From a virus, in IMG/VR virus record IMGVR_UViG_3300033979_000485, positions 1-27,598 of that record: a stretch of 27,598 bases of DNA; one strand, written 5' to 3'. The notes below the pieces were generated by a model. It had not been told where the DNA came from. It worked only from the letters and a program-made list of their open reading frames with translations, and did not search any database. Of the stretch, positions 8,001 through 13,752 are shown in pieces. Numbering within the stretch: position 1 is the stretch's first letter; every line of letters starts with the position of its first letter. Position numbers and translations under genes: made by a program.

Positions 8001-10082
8001 GGCGCCGAGCAGTTTTTCGCGCGCCTGGATCTCGCGCTCGATGGCGTCGTAGCCCTCGGTGCCCGCGCGGTACATGGCCTGCTGCTCGCGCAGGCGGGCG
8101 ATGGTGACCAGCTCGATGGCTTCGGCCAGGCTGATGGCCTGGGCGGCGGCCAGGGCGCTGGCCTTGGCGTCGAGCTCGAGGTCTGCGGTGCGGGCCTGGA
8201 TGGACTCGAGGTTGCGGCGGGCGGCTTCGGTCTGGTCGTCGAGGTACTTCTGGACGGCGGCGGCGTCCTGGATCTGGGCCTGGGTGATCTGGTCTTGCAG
8301 GGTCAGCAGGTAGTCGCGGTAGGCTTCGCGCTGGCGCAGGTACTCGCGGGTCGCTTCTTCTTCGGCCTCGTACTCGCGCACCAGGGCGGCCAGGGCGATG
8401 TCAGCCTGCAGCTGCAGCTCGCGCTGGTGGGCGGCTTCGGCTGCCAGCTCGGCGGCGTCGTAGCGGGCGATGGCGGCCAGGTCTTGGGCGGCGCGCACTT
8501 CGCGCTCGGCCTTGATGGCGGCGTCGGCGGCGCGCTCGGCATCGTATTCGCGCACCTGCTGGGCCAGGGCGCGGTCGGCCTGCAGCTCCAGCTCGCGCTG
8601 CAGGGCCTCGGCGCTGGTTTGCTCAGCGGCCAGCGTGGCGTCGTCGTAGCGGGCCTGCTGGCGCAGGGCGTCTTGTGCGATGCGCTCCAGCTCGGCCTGG
8701 TGCGCGGCTTCGGCATCGGCCACGGCGCGGTCGTAGCGCAGCAGGCGGTTGAGGCTGTCCTTCTCGTCGGCTTCGAGCTGCAGCTGCGCGGCGCGGCGGG
8801 CGGCTTCGTCAGCGGCGGCCTGGGCAGCGTCTTCGCGCCCCAGGCGCGCCAGGTCTTGGCGGGCGCGGATGTCGCGCTCGGCGTTGGCGGCGGCGGCGGC
8901 ACCGGCCGCGCCGGGGCCGCCGCCGATTTCGGGCGCGCTGGGCCGCGTGTCAGGTGCGGTGCCGCCCTGCGCCTGCGCCTGGGCTCGGCGCCTGGCGTTG
9001 AAAGATTCGCGCAGGCGGCGGCTGAGCGCGGTTCCGTCGTAGTTCCACAGGTTGTCGAGCTTTTCGTTGAACTCCTGGACGACGTCGTTGCGATCTTGCA
9101 AAGCGCGCTGGATGGCGGCGCGATTTTCGGGGTTGAAGATGCCGCCCCTGTTCTCGATGCGCAGCAGGCCGAAGACCTCGGCGAAGGTGCTGACATCGGT
9201 GAAGACGGCGCGGAAGGCGCTTACGACGACGCCGACGGTCTTGGCCACGCCGACCAGCGCCTCGGCCACGGTGGCGACGGCGATGGCCGCATCCTCGGCC
9301 CAGCTGGCCAGCGTGTCGCGCTGGCGCAGGTCATTGGTCTGGGTGATGGTGTCGTTGAGCGCCTTGGCGAAGTCGGAAAGCACCGGCAGCATCTGGCTGG
9401 CCACTGTGCGCGACAGTCCGCCAAGGCGCATTTGCAGCAGATCGACCTGCTCATTGAAGCGTCGCGCGGCTTCGCTCGCTTCGTTGTCCACCGTCAACCC
9501 CATGGCTCTGGCTTGACGATCGAACTCAGCCATGCCGGCGGCGCCGCGATTCAGCAGCGGCACGAGCTTGACGCCCTCTTCGCCGAACAAGCCGACGGCC
9601 AGCGTGGTCTTGGCCACCCCGTCGCGGTAGCCGGCAAAGCGATCCATGACTTCGCGCAGCACGCTCATGGTGTCGCGCAACGATCCATCGGCGTTGCGCG
9701 TCGAGATGCCCATCGCGTTGAGCGCCTCACTTCCCTTTGCGACTGCCACGGAGAGCTTGGACAGCAGAGGCGCCATCTGATCGGCTTGAAGGCCGCTGCG
9801 CCGGAAAGCCAGTTCAAGGCCGCCAAGGTTTTCAACTGCGATACCGAGCTGCTGCGAGAGGCGACCTGCTTGCTCAGTCGCATCAATGGCTGACTTGACA
9901 AACGCTGCGATCGTGCCCACCGACAGCGCGGCGGCCAGCTGCGGCCCCAGCGACTTGAAAGCATCGCCCACCTTCAGCGTCTTCGCGTCCAGCTCGCCCA
10001 GGCTGCGCGTGACGCCCGCCAGGCCGCCCGTTACCTGGGCGGCGCCCTGCAGGTTGAGCCGAATGCCGATCTGTTCTGCCAT
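5040..10082 (-). CDS. Tail tape measure protein with EF-hand pairs
   Basis: The 1680-residue product fits the lambda gpH role: it sets tail length and forms the tail lumen scaffold. Residues about 1-330 are the conserved N-terminal tape-measure region (phage minor tail type). About 340-730 is a long Ala/Glu/Gln/Arg coiled coil with internal repeats. About 760-880 is a Gly/Ala/Leu-rich hydrophobic stretch. The C-terminus has the typical tape-measure motif FAMGGLHSGGLRIVGERGPE near residue 1615. Residues 1247-1374 carry four EF-hand-like loops: DANVDGLLTFEE at 1247 and 1330, DTNGDRQVSVQE at 1280 and DRNSDAQVSLQE at 1363. At about 0.15 nm per residue the tail would be roughly 250 nm, assuming the whole protein is extended. 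It follows the G-T chaperone by 18 nt and overlaps the next gene. Confidence 0.93.
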   Translation of the reverse strand: MAEQIGIRLNLQGAAQVTGGLAGVTRSLGELDAKTLKVGDAFKSLGPQLAAALSVGTIAAFVKSAIDATEQAGRLSQQLGIAVENLGGLELAFRRSGLQADQMAPLLSKLSVAVAKGSEALNAMGISTRNADGSLRDTMSVLREVMDRFAGYRDGVAKTTLAVGLFGEEGVKLVPLLNRGAAGMAEFDRQARAMGLTVDNEASEAARRFNEQVDLLQMRLGGLSRTVASQMLPVLSDFAKALNDTITQTNDLRQRDTLASWAEDAAIAVATVAEALVGVAKTVGVVVSAFRAVFTDVSTFAEVFGLLRIENRGGIFNPENRAAIQRALQDRNDVVQEFNEKLDNLWNYDGTALSRRLRESFNARRRAQAQAQGGTAPDTRPSAPEIGGGPGAAGAAAAANAERDIRARQDLARLGREDAAQAAADEAARRAAQLQLEADEKDSLNRLLRYDRAVADAEAAHQAELERIAQDALRQQARYDDATLAAEQTSAEALQRELELQADRALAQQVREYDAERAADAAIKAEREVRAAQDLAAIARYDAAELAAEAAHQRELQLQADIALAALVREYEAEEEATREYLRQREAYRDYLLTLQDQITQAQIQDAAAVQKYLDDQTEAARRNLESIQARTADLELDAKASALAAAQAISLAEAIELVTIARLREQQAMYRAGTEGYDAIEREIQAREKLLGALGDQRVRQANDQAAKDAAAQWERTVDQVGQSLADALMSGGKSAGDALKRYFSTLVLQPIIKAIVDPVARVIVGSLGLAGTAAASTGGGAGGLSILSGVNSISSLVGAVSGSAASSLGGLIGGFGNAIGSTSLGLFGSGMQGASLAAGLAGPTTAGAGGAMGAGAAFATALPWLAAAGALAALWQPLFGRKLKDTGIEGFLTGSGFDGSQYNSYKGGLFRSDKTTRQGVQPELEAFLDTSLTTLRDSTMQMARDMGLAADAVNGFNRQIKISFMGLTEEEIQQKLAKELGSVADEMARLAGGAGTTADSLRQLYQQVMSERAQLETQLLQLQGDTAELRRREREAIHESNRALFDRIVALRDEQAALAAATAAATSAAADALARQISASQSAANAARQAADAYAQAGSSLRQTIVALLGTGSPGASAASAYRTGLAAAQAGDATAMGNLGALASTYAESLRGTARTRAEANIGAARIAAELQGVAALSDTLGGQRSAQAALLDINTAALQVLQEDLQNGNLTVETLQQHTTLLQAINASLGSSGAIASAMQALDANVDGLLTFEELQRGLAGKASDDQIRALIARVDTNGDRQVSVQELAADQVRQRLELVNRSTVDVAQRILTLTGELIAGFDGLDANVDGLLTFEELQRGLAGKASDDQIRALIARADRNSDAQVSLQELTAERVRSVILGTGDIVTAANRTTATTGSVADATGGVIDEQSRAISFLASSDSTLARVLAKLSESDPTSLLLVDRITSGNTLVADRLSQVISAINMQTAAQQAEVKRQQDLQRAQADLKSASSYLGSLQGNVQSAQATLAGTPATTSVRVGTRYDWLGFAKGGIYEERANPAFAAAQQAEAEAQAALRAYEPQVNALRDLIRSLGGVPAFAMGGLHSGGLRIVGERGPELEATGPARYWSAADTAAMLGNGQRREELLAAEVRALRAEMANLHAAMAATASHTAKTSRILERVTPDGNSLQTVAAP
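5999..6098 (-). repeat. Direct repeat copy 1 (EF-hand pair, tape measure gene)
   Basis: This 100-bp stretch recurs at 6248-6347, offset 249 bp (83 codons). I count only two differences, at 6078/6327 and 6096/6345. It encodes the EF-hand loop DANVDGLLTFEE and the following helices. The near identity of the DNA, against diverged flanks, indicates a recent internal duplication or gene conversion. Confidence 0.9.
6248..6347 (-). repeat. Direct repeat copy 2 (EF-hand pair, tape measure gene)
   Basis: Partner of the repeat at 5999-6098, in the same orientation and reading frame. Together with the diverged second loops (DTNGDRQVSVQE and DRNSDAQVSLQE) it forms two tandem EF-hand pairs in the protein. 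Confidence 0.9.
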
Positions 10083-10100
10083 GGTGCTCAGGCCCGTGGT

Positions 10101-10505
10101 TCAGCGGCGCGCCGAGGCGGGGCGCTCGCGGCGGGCGCGGTCGGCCCATTCGTGCAGGGTGACGCGCTCCATGCGCTGGATGTCGGCCAGCAGCTGGCGC
10201 GCGCGGCGCGGGGGGCGGTCCAGGCGGGCCAGGCGCAGGTAGGCTTCGACGCCCGCGTAATTGAGGCCCGTTGGCTGCCCCATGCCGGCGTAGACCCACT
10301 GCGTCTGCAGCGCCAGCCACGTGGTGAGCGCGCGCTGGTTTTCGGGCAGCAGGAAGAAGGGCTTGGGGCCGCCGGTGTCGGATTGGTCGAGCACCAGGCC
10401 GAAAGCGGCCAGCGCGGCGTCTTGTTCGTGGTCGGCGGCGTCGTCATCTTCCGTGCTCCCGAAGTCCAGCTCGCCGCGCGCGAGCAGGCGCGCCGCCTCC
10501 TCTAG
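10101..10505 (-). CDS. Tail assembly chaperone T region, expressed as G-T fusion by -1 frameshift
   Basis: This frame has no convincing start of its own. It is open from the slippery site at 10511-10505 to the TGA at 10103-10101, giving 134 residues after the shift and a G-T fusion of about 246 residues. The C-terminal part (PENQRALTTWLALQTQWVYA, then GMGQPTGLNYAGVEAYLRL) matches the DUF1799-type proteins that occupy the lambda T position. In lambda, G and G-T bind the tape measure and recruit tail tube subunits, and the position just before the tape measure gene fits that. A GTG at 10394 could start a shorter product, but no ribosome binding site is seen there. Confidence 0.82.
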   Translation of the reverse strand, partial: LEEAARLLARGELDFGSTEDDDAADHEQDAALAAFGLVLDQSDTGGPKPFFLLPENQRALTTWLALQTQWVYAGMGQPTGLNYAGVEAYLRLARLDRPPRRARQLLADIQRMERVTLHEWADRARRERPASARR

Positions 10506-10840
10506 TTTTTTGCCGTGCCCTTGGCTCCGCAGCTTTCCAGGTACGCCCCGAAGATGACGCCGGCCATGCCCACGATCTCGAGCAGCGCGGCCAGGTTGGC
10601 CGGGGTGAAGGGCACCTGGTTGGCGTCGTCGTCGAGCACCCCGTCCCAGCCGCTGACGACATCGGCCAGCAACTCGGGCACCGTGCGCTGGTTGCTGTCG
10701 ACGATGTCGCGCAGCGCGCTCTGCGACAGGCGCTTGGCCTGGAGCGAGAACGAGAACGCGGCCGGCTTGCCGTCGGCGCCGGGCAGCTTGCCGGCGACCG
10801 GGACGGTGATGGTGTTGCTGACGTAGAGGCGGAAGGCCAT
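10502..10840 (-). CDS. Tail assembly chaperone (lambda gpG-like)
   Basis: This 112-residue protein lies between the tail tube and tape measure genes, the lambda G position. It starts MAFRLYVSNTITVPVAGKLP and has a short N-terminal beta segment and a helical C-terminal half (ANLAALLEIVGMAGVIFGAY), as in known tail assembly chaperones. It ends with GCA AAA AAC TAG, a -1 slippery site overlapping the stop, so most ribosomes should release the short protein while a fraction continue into the T frame. It probably works in the cytoplasm as a scaffold on the tape measure and is absent from the virion. The 59 nt before its ATG hold no strong Shine-Dalgarno. Confidence 0.82.
   Translation of the reverse strand: MAFRLYVSNTITVPVAGKLPGADGKPAAFSFSLQAKRLSQSALRDIVDSNQRTVPELLADVVSGWDGVLDDDANQVPFTPANLAALLEIVGMAGVIFGAYLESCGAKGTAKN
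10505..10511 (-). other. Programmed -1 ribosomal frameshift site (A_AAA_AAC)
   Basis: The last sense codons of the G gene are GCA AAA AAC, followed directly by TAG. This places the canonical heptamer A AAA AAC in the correct X XXY YYZ phase. Slipping back one base reads CTA GAG GAG and enters the downstream T frame, which has no stop before 10103. A 6-bp GC hairpin (arms 10485-10480 and 10474-10469, 5-nt loop) lies 19 nt downstream and could act as stimulator, although the spacing is longer than usual. Confidence 0.85.
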
Positions 10841-10899
10841 GCGGGGCTCGGTGTGGGGATGGTTGCGGTGGGCAGGGCGGCGCGGTCAGGCGGCGGGGC

Positions 10900-11859
10900 T
10901 TACAGGCAGACGATGCGGAGCTCGTCGTTGCCGCTGGACGGGACGAAGCGCAGGTTGAGGCCGGTGTGAAGCTCGCCTTCGTAGTCGACGTCGGACGGGT
11001 CGATGCGCTGCACGCGCGGGGCGTGCAGGATGATCCCCACGCCCGCGCCGGTGCTGTGCGTGAAGCCCAGCGTCGTGGTGGTGTTGGCGTTGATGTCGGT
11101 GCGGAAGGTGGCTTCTTGCGCCGCGGTCAGCTCGAGCTGGCAGGAGCCGGTGACATCACGCTGCGTGATGGCAACCGATTGGCCGCCCAGGATGGCCTTG
11201 CGGGCAATGCTGTTGCCCAAGTTGATGGCCAGGCCGCGGCTGGGGTAGGCGGTGCCGCTGGTCAGCGTGCCGGCGCTGTACGTTGCGCCCAGGTTGATGT
11301 CGCCCGAATTCACGTCGGACACCACGCTGGGCACCTTCCACGAGGTGAGCGTCAGCGTGGGGTCGGCGGTGGCGGTGGTGCCGCCGTCCAGGCCCGTGAA
11401 GGTAAAGCGGATCATCGGGCGCTCTCCTTCGTTCAGCATGAGCTCGGCGTTGCCCATGCAGCCCAGCGCCTTGCGCAGCGTGCCGTCGATGTGGTAGTAG
11501 ATGGTGGCCGACTTGAACGACGCGCTGACGGGCGTGTATTCGACTCTGGCAGGCGTGGTGAGCACCGCTTCGGCCATGCCGCAGGCCAGCAGCAGCGGGC
11601 CCCAGGCCGGGGCGGTGCCGGCGGCGCCTGAGTTGGCCAGCTCGACGTCGAAGCTGCACTCGACGAAGCGCGTGCCGGCCAACTGCTCACTGCCGCCCAG
11701 GTTGGCGCGGATCAGGTCGCGGTTGACGTTGGTGTACGCGACGTTGAACGAGGCGTTCGACACCAGAATGGCGTTGGCGGCGCCATCGGGCGTGGGGTCC
11801 ACCCCGTAGTTGACTTCGGTCTTGGCGAGGATGGCGGTCTTGCGGATGAGGCGGCCCAT
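10900..11859 (-). CDS. Major tail tube protein
   Basis: The 319-residue product sits where lambda V lies, between the tail terminator and the G/T chaperones. It is beta-rich with alternating Thr/Ser and hydrophobic residues (for example LTLTSWKVPSVVSDVNSG). It opens MGRLIRKTAILAKTEVNYG and ends NLRFVPSSGNDELRIVCL. It would polymerise into the hollow tube through which DNA passes. The start is well supported by an AAGGAG Shine-Dalgarno seven bases upstream that overlaps the stop of the preceding small gene, a good site for a highly expressed structural protein. The family assignment rests mainly on position and fold-type composition. Confidence 0.82.
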   Translation of the reverse strand: MGRLIRKTAILAKTEVNYGVDPTPDGAANAILVSNASFNVAYTNVNRDLIRANLGGSEQLAGTRFVECSFDVELANSGAAGTAPAWGPLLLACGMAEAVLTTPARVEYTPVSASFKSATIYYHIDGTLRKALGCMGNAELMLNEGERPMIRFTFTGLDGGTTATADPTLTLTSWKVPSVVSDVNSGDINLGATYSAGTLTSGTAYPSRGLAINLGNSIARKAILGGQSVAITQRDVTGSCQLELTAAQEATFRTDINANTTTTLGFTHSTGAGVGIILHAPRVQRIDPSDVDYEGELHTGLNLRFVPSSGNDELRIVCL

Positions 11860-11862
11860 GGC

Positions 11863-12084
11863 TTACTCCTTCGATGCGGCGGCGGTTTCGGTGGCGGGGG
11901 CGGCGGGCGCCGCGGCGGGTTCGGGCAGGGGCACCCAGGCCTGGTGGCCGGCGTCCCACGTCCAGCGGCCACCGGCTGGCGGCGTGCCCACGGGTTGCAG
12001 GTTGGGCGGCTCGGCGGGTGCGGGGGCGGGCTTGGCGGCGGGCATGGTGGCGGGTGCGTTGGTGGGTGGGCGCGTCAAGGCCAC
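11863..12084 (-). CDS. Small Pro/Ala-rich protein between tail terminator and tail tube
   Basis: This 73-residue frame is nearly all Pro, Ala, Thr and Glu apart from a central GGRWTWDAGHQAWVPLPEP segment, whose tryptophan spacing suggests a tiny beta hairpin. The start is a GTG at 12084 that overlaps the end of the preceding gene by 10 nt; an ATG at 12045 would give a 60-residue form. Its stop lies 3 nt before the tail tube ATG and overlaps that gene's ribosome binding site, so translation is likely coupled. Short proteins with a WTWDxxxxAWV pattern are frequent in proteobacterial phages, but I know no proven function. Confidence 0.6.
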   Translation of the reverse strand: MALTRPPTNAPATMPAAKPAPAPAEPPNLQPVGTPPAGGRWTWDAGHQAWVPLPEPAAAPAAPATETAAASKE

Positions 12085-12527
12085 GCAACCAGGCTGTTGG
12101 ACCGGGTGCGGTGCTGGACGACAAGGCTGATGGTGGCGGCCACGAGCGGCGTGTCACCGTCGTCGGTCTGCCAGTCGATGGTGGGCGTCATGCGCACGTC
12201 GATCACGCCCAGGTTGGTGGCCGGCTGCCACACGGCGATGCGCGCCCAGGCGGCTTCGAGCAGCGCGTCAACGGTGGCGGCGGGCTCGCTGGCCGAGCTG
12301 GCGCCGCGCGCCAGGCAGTCGACGGCGAAGCTGGTTGTCCACTCGTAGCCAGCGCCCAGGGTGCGGGGGTAGTCGGCGCGGCTCTGCAGCATGCGCACGT
12401 TGACCTGCGCGCTGTGCTGCGCGGCCATGGGGCGTGTGGCGTTGGTCTTGACGTTGCCCGATGCCAGCCCAGGTGATGCGGTGAGCAGCGCGACCAGGGC
12501 GGTTTGGATGGCGAGGTGGGCGCTCAT
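12075..12527 (-). CDS. Tail terminator (lambda gpU-like minor tail protein)
   Basis: The 150-residue protein lies between the FII-like joining protein and the tail tube, as lambda U does after FII and Z. It starts with an amphipathic helix (HLAIQTALVALLTASPGL). A beta region with a hydrophobic core follows (AGYEWTTSFAVDCLA, then VIDVRMTPTIDWQTDDGDTP), typical of tail terminator proteins. It would cap the finished tail tube and present it for joining to the head. The start at 12527 lies 3 nt after the stop of the FII-like gene. Function is inferred from size, pattern and gene order. Confidence 0.7.
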   Translation of the reverse strand: MSAHLAIQTALVALLTASPGLASGNVKTNATRPMAAQHSAQVNVRMLQSRADYPRTLGAGYEWTTSFAVDCLARGASSASEPAATVDALLEAAWARIAVWQPATNLGVIDVRMTPTIDWQTDDGDTPLVAATISLVVQHRTRSNSLVAWP

Positions 12528-12530
12528 GTC

Positions 12531-12815
12531 TCAGGCGCGCTCGAGCATGAGCCGGCTGACGCCGGTGCCGTCGGGTTGGTGCTCGACGATGGTGTAGGTG
12601 GTGCTGCCGACCACGGCGGCCTTGCCTACCGGGCTGGCGGGCACGTGCGCCGTGGGCAGCGTCAGCATGGGCTGCGCTGCCGCGATGCCGGCCACCGCCA
12701 GGCCGCCGAGCTGGTGTTCGGCGTCGAAGATGGCCTCGCGCGCCGCGCCGTCCACCGTGACGGCCACGCCCAGGCCGCTGGCCTTGAAGAAGGGGGCAAG
12801 GTTTTCGGCAAACAT
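12531..12815 (-). CDS. Head-tail joining protein (lambda gpFII-like)
   Basis: This 94-residue protein begins MFAENLAPFFKASGLGVAVT, contains FDAEHQLGG, then PTAHVPASPVGKAAVVGSTT, and ends VEHQPDGTGVSRLMLERA. That order of motifs is characteristic of FII-type head-tail connectors, which bind the filled head below the portal and W complex and receive the tail. It lies between the head proteins and the tail terminator, as expected. No Shine-Dalgarno is obvious in the 29 nt before its ATG. Confidence comes from both sequence pattern and synteny. Confidence 0.75.
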   Translation of the reverse strand: MFAENLAPFFKASGLGVAVTVDGAAREAIFDAEHQLGGLAVAGIAAAQPMLTLPTAHVPASPVGKAAVVGSTTYTIVEHQPDGTGVSRLMLERA

Positions 12816-12844
12816 GGGCGGCGGGCGGGCTTGGGGCGGCGGGG

Positions 12845-13474
12845 TCAGTCGGTCTCGCTCAGCGCGACGACGGCCAGCGTGTAGGCGGGGCTGCTGGTGC
12901 CGCCGATGTCGTAGTTCATCCGCAGGTAACGTGCGCAGCGGTCGAAGTTGATGGCGCGCTTCTGGGTGGACACACCGGTGGTCAGGCCGGTGAAGGCGCC
13001 GCCGTCGACATCGCTGTAGCTGCGGGCCGTGGTGGCGATGGCGATGGTGTCGCCGTTGGCGAAGGCGGTGCCGCCGGCCACCAGGTCGAAGGCGACGTAA
13101 GCGCTGGTGAAGCGCTGGCCCACCGTGGCGTTGCCCAGGGCGCCCGAGGTGGCGCCGACGACTGCGGCCGTGGTGGCGTTGCTGAAGGTCAGCGTGATGG
13201 TCTCGGCCACCGCATCGGGGCCAGCGACGACATCGAAGCAGTTGCCCGTGCCGGTGTTGCTGCCCGGGGTGACGCTGGTCACCGCATCGGTGTCAGGCGA
13301 ACCCTGCAGCTTGAGCGCCAGCGTGGGCGTGCTGCCGGCCGTGTTGCGGGCCATCAGCACGATGGCGCCTTGGCCCTTGAGGCTGCGCGCGTCGATGCCG
13401 GCGCTGTTGCCGTCGGCGCTGATGGCGGCCGGGGCCTGGATGTTGGTGAGGGTGGCGTCGCCGATGATGTCCAT
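12845..13474 (-). CDS. Probable head-associated structural protein (beta-rich, unassigned)
   Basis: The 209-residue sequence is rich in Thr, Ala, Gly and Val with beta periodicity (TLALKLQGSPDTDAVTSV near the middle) and ends AINFDRCARYLRMNYDIGG followed by SSPAYTLAVVALSETD. That C-terminal pattern, a jelly-roll-like strand set closing with RYLR or RYIR, is common in small phage head proteins encoded after the major capsid protein. A decoration, head-fibre or FI-position role is plausible. I cannot choose between these from sequence alone. It starts 3 nt after the preceding stop. Confidence 0.65.
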   Translation of the reverse strand: MDIIGDATLTNIQAPAAISADGNSAGIDARSLKGQGAIVLMARNTAGSTPTLALKLQGSPDTDAVTSVTPGSNTGTGNCFDVVAGPDAVAETITLTFSNATTAAVVGATSGALGNATVGQRFTSAYVAFDLVAGGTAFANGDTIAIATTARSYSDVDGGAFTGLTTGVSTQKRAINFDRCARYLRMNYDIGGTSSPAYTLAVVALSETD

Positions 13475-13477
13475 GCG

Positions 13478-13741
13478 TCAGTCCTTGGGTGCGGCCTTGC
13501 GCGGGCGGCGCGGCGGCGTGGGGGTGGCGGGCTCGGGGGCCGGGGTGACCATGGCGGCGTGCGCTTGCTGCACGGCGTCCAGCGCCTGCAGCAGCGCGGG
13601 CGGCTCGTCGGGCAGCGGCTGCGCGCGGCCGGCGGCCACCAGAATGGCAACCACCGTGGCCGGCAAGTCGCGCACATCGCCCGGGTGGGCGTCGTTGCCG
13701 ACGCCCCCCAGGGCCGTGCCGCGGACGAAGCGCACGCGCAT
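13478..13741 (-). CDS. Small head-region protein of unknown function
   Basis: This 87-residue protein is encoded between the major capsid protein and a beta-rich head protein. The N-terminus (MRVRFVRGTALGGVGNDAHP, then GDVRDLPATVVAILVAAGRA) has the form of short phage proteins that include a GDVxDLP turn and an AxxLVxAGRA helix. The C-terminus is a basic, proline-rich tail (PPRRPRKAAPKD). Its position is that of lambda FI, but I see no sequence proof of that. It starts 11 nt after the capsid gene stop. Confidence 0.65.
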   Translation of the reverse strand: MRVRFVRGTALGGVGNDAHPGDVRDLPATVVAILVAAGRAQPLPDEPPALLQALDAVQQAHAAMVTPAPEPATPTPPRRPRKAAPKD

Positions 13742-13752
13742 GCTCAGGCGCC

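Noticed and set aside
7323-9893. Long open frame (over 850 codons) on the plus strand
   Set aside because: It is antisense to the tape measure gene and made of Gly, Ala, Gln and Val in a pattern that follows GC-rich third positions of the opposite strand. No domain is recognisable.
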